DNA of 64,000 bases from Pagrus major. Taxonomy: Eukaryota > Chordata > Actinopteri > Spariformes > Sparidae. Below are positions 57,081 to 64,000 of the stretch, one piece after another (position 1 is the stretch's first letter; each line of letters begins with the position of its first letter). The notes under the pieces are model-generated. The model ran no database searches. It was not told the DNA's origin and was given only the letters and a program-made list of their open reading frames with translations. The position numbers were made by a program, and so were the translations under genes. Where the stretch lies: positions 7,141,001 to 7,205,000 of the forward strand of contig NC_133232.1 in NCBI RefSeq assembly GCF_040436345.1. The letters are read 5' to 3'.

Positions 57081-57771
57081 GCCCTCGCTGTGCTCCTCAG
57101 GGAAATCTGAGCTGACAGTGTGTGAGACTGCAGGTAGAGCTGGGAGAAAGTGGGCCAAGTGCTTCCTGCTGCTGCTGGAGGAGAGAGCCTGAGAGAGAGC
57201 TGGGTGCTGACGTCCTTTTTGTCCTTTTATCTGCGAATATCGTCTCCGTTTTGTCGCAGTTACGCCCTCTCAGAGACTCAAATAGTAACATTTAGTATCT
57301 ACATCCCCATCAGGTCGAACACTATTTTATTTAAATGTCAGAATACATTTGAAACATCTGGACTGCATGCTTAGTCAACATCAGACGAAGGGTGTGTGAG
57401 GTTTGCTTACATCTTTATCATGTTTTAAGTGCTTTTAACGTGATTAAATCAGATTGTGTTAATCTGATTTTCAGGGGGTTGGAGGTGATGATACGTCTGT
57501 TAAAGGATGCAGAACAAGAAGCAGCGTTCTCAAGCGGATCAGATATCACAGTTACACCTGGCATTAGCATGCAGTCTGTGTCTGGACGAGGAAAAACTCA
57601 TGTTAACGTCAGGTTTAAATACAAGCAGAACACTGAGGATCAGATCTCAACCAGGTGTTGATGCAATGCATACAGCATGACCTCATACTTAACTAAAGTA
57701 ATCCATCCAGCAGGTTGAAAGGTCACCTGGCTTTCCCTCTTCTTGTTAGCTTGAGTAAGGTTGGCAGTAGC

Positions 57772-58069
57772 CAGCAAGCTAGAGCTGCAACAATCAGTCA
57801 ATGAGTTGTCAACTATTAAAAAAAAGATTAATCAATTATCAAAATAGTTGGCGATAATTTTAAGTCAAAATTCTCTGATCTGATTCTTAAATGTGAATAT
57901 TTCCTGCTTTCTTTCCTCCTCTGACAGTAAATTGAATATCTTTGGGTTGAGGACAAAAAAAGATATTTGAGGATGAAACATTGATCGACAACTCATCGAT
58001 TAATCAAGAAAGTAATCAACAGATTAATCGGCAATGAAAGTAATCGTTAGTTGCAGCCCTACAGCAAAG
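57772..58069. mobile_element. Short hAT-like element (GGGCTGCAAC ends)
   Basis: The element at 57780-58061 (282 bp) has ends TAGAGCTGCAAC and GTTGCAGCCCTA. It is flanked by CAGCAAGC (57772-57779) and CAGCAAAG (58062-58069), an 8-bp duplication with one difference. The interior repeats ATCGATTAATC-like motifs in both orientations. This is a familiar teleost non-coding repeat. Confidence 0.8.
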
Positions 58070-59854
58070 ATTCCCTCACAAAAAATGACCTGTAATTAAT
58101 GCCTGTCCTTGTCGTCGCTTCCTTTGACCTTTGGAAGTTGACTAGTCCGTCGCCCTCACATAACTTATTAGCAGCATAAGATCTGATCTTGATCATTGAT
58201 GACCAGATGCCAAATCGAGGTATTGACCACAAGTTAATACCAGGTGTAAACGGGACCGTAACTAATGATGCGTTCAGGTGCTCTATGTACACTCATAATG
58301 TCCAAAGCTACCTATCACCTGCAAGTTGCCCTAAAATGCCCTTGAACATGAAGAGCACTAATGAATTACAGGTAGTTGTCCAGGTTACAGGTTTACAGTA
58401 AACATGCAGAGTCTCACCTCAATGTAGATTAAATTCATAAGTTGTTTTCGTTTGTGTGTATCAGCCTGTGATGAACAAACAGCAGTGACTTCTTCTTTGC
58501 TCAGCTTGGTCTGATGTATTTACTGGTGACTAATGACCACCTGCATGCTTGCTAAATACAGTTTGGTCACTCTGGGATTTTTCCCTGACTTGACCAGGGG
58601 GACAAAGATAGCCCTGAATGCATCACTGAACAGCTCATGGGATACAAAAAAGCCACAAAGGACACACTGGTTGTGTCCACCACACTGTAGCGAAAGAAAT
58701 TCTCAAACATATTTGCTCGGTTTGCTCGTAGTACATCTCCTCTGTTGTCGCTAAAAATAAGAATAAAAGAGAGAAGTTGTGTCACAGCTCATGTCTTCCC
58801 TCTTCATCTAACCGAGAGCTGGGATGTGACACATGCAGCCGCTCTGTTCCAGATTTAGAATAACAGAACACTTCCTGATGAGTTACTCTAATCGGCCTAA
58901 TAAGGACACTGTAACTTTAAATTATTAATCACCGCTTGTGTTATATGTTTTAACTTGATGTCCTGGATGCCATCAATCCATTTTGAGCAGAACTTAAGAG
59001 TGACAGGGTGTTTTGTCAGCGTTTCTTCATAGTTAACGTCACTGCACTGGTCTGATGGAAGAGGCACAAGAAAACGTAAAACATATTAAACTTTAAGAAG
59101 CCATTACTGCGACATTATTGGTCTAACTTTGATGAATTTTCAGCATAGAAGCCATTTTTTACATTGAATAACTCAGATAGTTCAAGATAAATGTGTATAC
59201 TGTTTGTAATGATTGTACATGCAGTCAGTTCATTCTTCTGGAGGTTGTTTGAAGCCAGTAAGAGCTTTTCTATTGTTTATTGTTACCGTTCTTTATAGTC
59301 CGGAGGTCACTGAATGCTCCATGAGTTCCAATTACCATTTTAAATGAAGCGTGTGCGGTGGACGCAGCAGCGCTGCAGATCCTCCGCCATCGACTGCGGT
59401 CAGTCACAGGGCCGACTGTACATCTCTGTCCAATAAAGAAAAGGGGCTGTAACTCCAGCACTGATCAATAATGAGATGATGTCATTCCATTGTTAACCTG
59501 AGATTAGAGCTGAGAGGAAAAGAGGATGAAAAAGATATTGAAGATTCACCACATAGAAGTTATTAGAGCTTCCTGCTGAACTAAATAAATCTTACGTCCC
59601 TCTCTGACGCTGAGCACAGGCAGACTGTATATTCCAGGGATGTTGGGGATTAACAAACAAATGCAAAGCCATGCAGTTTTTCTACTCACATGCACACAAA
59701 AAGGACATTTTGTGCTTTGATGCCTTTGAGAATGTAGCACTGCTGTTGTTTATGTTGAGGTTGTCGGTTTTAATATTTCCCCTTCACCAGTGATTCTGAC
59801 AAATTGTGTCTCTGAATACTTCAGTACCCACAAGCCTCGCTTATGATATGCAGT

Positions 59855-60060
59855 AGGGCTGTGTGTTACGACCAAAGTCATGTCCCGATATACGTATCAT
59901 GATATAGCACATTTTCTCTAAACGAGGTGAATAAATGTGTAGTAGGTGAAAGAGGTTAGTGGTGTTTGAGGGTTTTATGGGATGTCTGTGACATAATTTG
60001 CAAATTACAGTTTTCTGGTCCATGTCAGACTTTTCATATCCAGAACAGCAAATGCCCGTA
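59855..60060. mobile_element. Fragment of a GGGCTG-ended dispersed repeat
   Basis: AGTAGGGCTGTGTGTTACGA followed by CCCGATATACGTATCATGAT matches a repeat recalled as widespread in teleosts. The right end is not definable by eye. Confidence 0.45.
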
Positions 60061-60149
60061 TTTTCTATCTTTTTCTATCATCACAGGTTATATATTGTCA
60101 TATGGCACAGCCTGCTGCAAATTAAGAATGCTTGCTTTCAGCCCAGGCT

Positions 60150-60370
60150 GAAATGTTGGCAACGCTTCTGCTACATAGAGGTTGGGGCGTCTTCAGCCAT
60201 GTTTGTGGTGACAAAACCGGGTGTTTTAAGCCAAAGCATGATGTTTTCCAACCATTACCAAGTGTTTTTTTGTGCCTAAACCTAACCAGAGCAGAAGCAC
60301 AACATAAAACTGAAAAATAAATCCAAAGAAACGTAAAGTTGCAACATAAAGAAACATGAAGTTGTTTTGC
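60150..60370 (+). repeat. Dispersed repeat copy E
   Basis: GCGTCTTCAGCCATGTTTGT, GGTGACAAAACCGGGTGTTT, TTTGTGCCTAAACCTAACCA and CGTAAAGTTGCAACATAAAG match the copy at 13185, with one tandem unit only. Confidence 0.7.
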
Positions 60371-60829
60371 AGAACACTCCGAAAGGATTAGAAGAAGAGC
60401 TTGGATTTGTCTCGTTTTTTAGATTTTTGTGCCGTCGTCAACATGGAGTGTTTCATTCTGAACATTAACCAGATGTTATGTTGTTGTTTCGGTGTGTGAC
60501 TTCCTGTCTGCTCTGTGCTGAATTCGGCTGAATTGCTGCGTCGTGCTCCAGCATCTGGCAGAAACAGAAGCCTTGCGTATCTGTTACGGAAGGATCTGGA
60601 CTGCCGGAGCTGCAACGGAATAGATACGCAACACAGCAGACCCAGTGGAAGTAAACACATAGACTAGAGTGAATCCGCTGCCGTGGCGGAGCCGTGACGG
60701 AGCGGAGCCGGACCGAACACGTATCTGGTGGAGTTTAGGGGTTACTGGCCGTTGATGACAAGTTGATTTTTCTCAAGCCGTCCACTGATTCACGAGGCTG
60801 AACCTGCGGGCTGAAGGAAACTTTGTGCA

Positions 60830-61018
60830 CTGAGGAAGGTTTCTTCAATCTTTTTCCCCCTAAAACAGTTTTTTTTTCTCAATAAATCAAGTTTTTCCTC
60901 ACTTAAATTGAGGGTCTGAAGCCAGAGGATTCATCCACTGTACAGACTGTAAAGCCCACTGAGGCCATGTGATTGTGATTTTGGGCTATATGAGTAATGA
61001 CTGATTGATTTGATTTGA
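60830..61018 (+). mobile_element. L2-like LINE 3' end fragment
   Basis: This is the same family as the 52640-53035 fragment. It shares GAAGGTTTCTTC, TCAAGTTTTTCCTCACT, GAGGGTCTGAAG, AAAGCCCACTGAGGCC and GGGCTATATGAGTAATGACT, and ends in a TGATTTGATTTG tail. Confidence 0.75.
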
Positions 61019-62477
61019 AGGTCATGAGATGCAGTTGATAGCTTTGGAAACAACACAGTGAATTTGGAGTTTTCTTTTTGTTTTTCTTGTCAAGCTGCTG
61101 TTTCCAAGGTCAAGAAGGAAACTTCAAGGTCTGCAGTGATTCCAAAACTCTGGACAGTTGAAATGATGTGAGACGTGTGATGTTCAGGTTTTTAGTTGGT
61201 GATTTGGGTGTAATTTACTGTCCATAGTTTGATTCAAACTGTGTCTTTTTCACCCAAAATGAAGCCCACAGTTTGTCCTTGAGTGTTGACGGCAGTTTTG
61301 CTCTTGTTAACCTCGCTGACGTCTGCAGCTGCTGCTGCTGTCACCAGAGTTTCATCCCTCTAACATCCAAACAGGCTCCTCCGCAGCTGCTCCGCCTAAA
61401 TATAGCCCAACAAGGCATACTTACACCAGATCCACTGGATGTGAAAATGAGTGGTTACGGCCTTTTGCCTTTTTGTAGGGCAGCCGTCAAGTCAGCAGGA
61501 GCAGAGAGAGCCAGTCTGTTATCAGAGGCGATGGGCTGTCACTGTTAAAATGAAGGCCGGGCAACATTTTGAGACGATGGAGAAGGGCAGGGAGGGGATC
61601 AGGCACAATGAATGTTGATATGGAGGAGATGGTGAGCGGGAAGTCTTGTGCTGCACTTTGCTGCTCCCCTGAGACTGTTTGCTGCTTCCAATCCTCTGGC
61701 TTTCTGTCTCTGGTGTTTTTAAAGATTTCAGAGACAGACAGAGGCTGAGTTTCTTTAAAAAAATACTTTTAAGATGACTTTGAAGCCAGCATAGGTCTGC
61801 ACAACCTGTACCAACCCAACAAATGGTTGCGTAATAATTAGTAACACAGTTTGATTTGAATTCAGGCTCGATATCTTTGTAGTTTAGAGACATTTGGGGT
61901 ATAATAGTCTGCTTTGTCAGTGTTTTTCTTGAGTAAAAGATCTCAAAACTTTCTCCGCTGATCTTTTAAGTGTCCACACCTCACCACAGCTCTCAGTTGT
62001 ATCAGGCGGTGGAGGGGTGGATGCAGGACAGACTTGATAAAACCAGATGTTCAGGGACAATGTAACACCCTCTAACATCAGCTTCTGTCGCTACGATAAC
62101 TTAACACAATTAATGTGAGGATTAGGGAAGGAACAATGACAAATTAAATCATGTTATGAATTTTTAATTTGAGGAAAGGAAGCGCTAATGGCTCTTTAAT
62201 TACACATTTGTCAGCACAAACCATCAGATATTTTTGCTCTCATAACTACGAGTGTTACACCATGTTAGATATTCATATGTTGGTTTTTGAATGTTGACTA
62301 ACACACTCAGGATCCATTTTGTCTTTTTAAATTGTACTCAAAGTGTTCTGGGATGCAGAAGTAACAGCTTGCGTAGCCTGTGGTCCTGTCTGACTCACAG
62401 TGTGAGTAACTCTACTCTGTTGGTATCAGTGACCTGTATACTCAGTCTGTTGTGGAACATGATCTAATGTGTTGACC

Positions 62478-62478
62478 C

Positions 62479-62517
<39 letters not shown>
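62478..62517 (+). repeat. CTGT tetranucleotide repeat forming a polypyrimidine tract
   Basis: Ten tandem CTGT units end 12 bases before the AG acceptor of the exon at 62530, so the repeat makes up most of the pyrimidine-rich tract used in splicing. Confidence 0.9.
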
Positions 62518-62529
62518 TTCCTCCTGCAG

Positions 62530-62590
62530 TGCAGCAGACTGACGGAGGAGAGAGACGAGGCAGAGAGACAACTCAAACACATCAAGAGAG
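62530..62590 (+). CDS. Internal exon encoding a coiled-coil-like segment
   Basis: The acceptor CTCCTGCAG follows a long CTGT tract, and the donor is GAGAG|GTGAGT. The 61 bases encode CSRLTEERDEAERQLKHIKR plus one base. The heptad-like charged pattern suggests an alpha-helical coiled coil. An alternative AG four bases later would give a Gly/Arg/Thr-rich frame without such a pattern. I considered CCDC69 and TNIP1, neighbours of GM2A in human, but recall no matching segment. Confidence 0.55.
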
Positions 62591-64000
62591 GTGAGTCCAG
62601 CTTCCTGTTACCTCCTTGGGCTCCTCCGTCATCACAGAGTGTAAACTCACACAACTTTATTTAACACGTGTAACATTAAGGAGTGAATACAGAAGGAGGA
62701 CAGATTGACCGCCAATCCAATACCCGTTAACTAAGTAACTAAATACTAATGAACTGGATGCGTTTTAATGACTGGATACAGTGTTTGATGTCTTTAAATG
62801 ACACATTGTCATCAGTAAATGAAAATACAGACCTCTGGACACTGATGGTCCAGTTTGATGGTTTAGACTGACAACAACAACTTTTGGATGGACTGCCATG
62901 ATGTTCATATTCCCCAGAGGATAAACCCTCATGATTTCTGTAATTCCCTAACACAAGGTTGATGTTTTAAGTTCAGAGTGAAATGTCTCATGAATGACTG
63001 AAAATGATTTACATTTAGGCAGACACTTTTGTCCAAAGCGACTTACAGTAATTAATACATAGCGGTGGCTGCCATGCAAGGTGCCGACCAGCACATCAGG
63101 AGCAGTTTGGGGTTCAGTATCTTACCCAAGGACACTTCAACATACAGACCAGGGGAATCGAACCAGCAACCTTCAGATAACAAGACTCTGACTCTACCCC
63201 TGAGCCACAGCCACCTGATTATGAGTAACTGTTCGTGTTTACAGACTCTCTGTTTCAGTTGTGACCTACTGTGCGATTTTCTGTGCAATGAAGGTTTATT
63301 ACTGACATTTCAGGTGTGCTCATTTTCATTGGATTTCTGTTTGAGTGTGCTGTGGTTGCATGGAGGTAAAGACTGTGTGGAGAGCACACACTGATGAACC
63401 CATCAGCTATTGTCTAACGACAATTAAGCTTTCAGAAAGATGTATCTGCATCTATACGCAGATATCTCTATAAAGAGATCAGATGAAGTCTTGGCACAGA
63501 TATCTGCTGGTTACACCAGAGGCCCCAAAACACTGGTCATTATTGGCTCAATTGTCATCAGACCATATCTATGTTTTATCCTGTCTGACCATTTGACTGC
63601 TTCATGTTTTTATTTGAGTGATGTCTCATTGTTCCCAGAGCTCAGCTATTATTTTTTTGGTGAATACAATGTTACCGTAACCTATAAAGACAGTAGCTGC
63701 TCTCTAACGATGAAAATAAGACCCAAATTAAAGTGGAATAATCCTTTTAAAGGTTAAATTAATCTTGTGAAGGAGCTCTCAGCACACACAGTGTAACCAG
63801 ATATCATGTTCCGACACATCACCGACAATCAGACAGGTGACACCTTCACTTCCTCCTCCTCCTGCTCCTCGACCCATCCACACCTTTCCTCCTCACATCT
63901 GTTGACATGACATCACCGACACCCCGTCCTCTGAGTGGGTGTGTTTGGGGGGGGTGTCCCCGTTTCCATGACGACTGTCAGGTTAGTTAGCCGACAGCAA
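62591..64000 (+). other. Sequence after the coiled-coil exon
   Basis: Apart from the minus-strand SINE at 63008-63217, no further exon of the gene can be supported before the window ends. Confidence 0.5.
63008..63217 (-). mobile_element. tRNA-derived SINE
   Basis: On the minus strand it begins GGTGGCTGTGGCTCAGGGGT, an A-box-like start (TGGCTCAGGGG). A B box GGTTCGATTCC follows about 40 bases later, and the tail is CTGTAAGTCGCTTTGGACAA. The order A box, B box and a non-tRNA tail defines a tRNA-derived SINE, and this tail is common in fish. Confidence 0.8.

Larger units (their letters stand above)
54144..62529 (+). other. Putative first intron of the unidentified gene
   Basis: No convincing exon was found between the two candidate exons. 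The stretch holds the tRNA-like array, the 282-bp hAT-like element, the GGGCTG repeat fragment, dispersed repeat copy E and an L2 tail. A 146-codon frame at 55194-55634 has no recognisable domain. Confidence 0.45.

Noticed and set aside
62530..62590. Assignment of the coiled-coil exon to CCDC69 or TNIP1
   Set aside because: These are GM2A neighbours in human, but the residues do not match what I recall of either protein, so no symbol is given.
63153..63214. A functional tRNA gene on the minus strand
   Set aside because: A and B boxes are present, but the sequence continues into a fish SINE tail and no clean cloverleaf or acceptor stem is visible.

Overview
The window is vertebrate nuclear DNA, almost certainly from a teleost fish and probably a percomorph. 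It has intron-split genes with canonical GT/AG sites, long non-coding spacers, many CA/GT microsatellites, an L2/CR1-group LINE, and several repeat types familiar from teleost genomes. There is no sign of bacterial or viral organisation.

Two genes can be read completely from the sequence. pcdh12 (protocadherin-12) lies on the minus strand from 24253 down to 5681 in five coding exons (24253-21398, 17403-17318, 12940-12789, 6461-6297, 5940-5681). They join in frame to 1172 residues: a signal peptide, six cadherin repeats, one membrane helix and a long cytoplasmic tail. gm2a (GM2 ganglioside activator) lies on the minus strand from 49051 to 45043 in four exons that join in frame to 198 residues with all eight expected cysteines. 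Its upstream region carries two perfect copies of the lysosomal CLEAR/TFEB palindrome. A third gene is only glimpsed on the plus strand: a possible first coding exon at 54072-54143 and a coiled-coil-like exon at 62530-62590. Their phases match, but I could not identify the gene.

Layout: 1-5680 is flank downstream of pcdh12, with two minisatellites. 5681-24253 is pcdh12; its introns hold a hAT-type element with a perfect 8-bp target duplication, a 0.8-kb ATGCTAACA-like array, a 0.66-kb foldback element and several dispersed repeats. 24254-39590 is a gene-poor spacer with microsatellites and a striking polypyrimidine-to-polypurine switch. 39590-44286 is a nearly full-length LINE with intact frames but two lesions in its catalytic protein. 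45043-49051 is gm2a. 50790-52504 is a second, 5'-truncated, nearly identical LINE copy. 53000-64000 holds the start of the unidentified plus-strand gene and, in its putative first intron, an array of tRNA-like repeat units, another hAT-like element and more LINE tails. A SINE lies just past the second exon.

The main points of interest are the paired CLEAR motifs of gm2a, the nearly identical LINE copies in direct orientation flanking gm2a, the LINE whose two reading frames share one frame separated by a single TGA, and CTCF-like motifs in convergent orientation on either side of pcdh12. No clearly new biological system was found; the regulatory and structural points are testable inferences.
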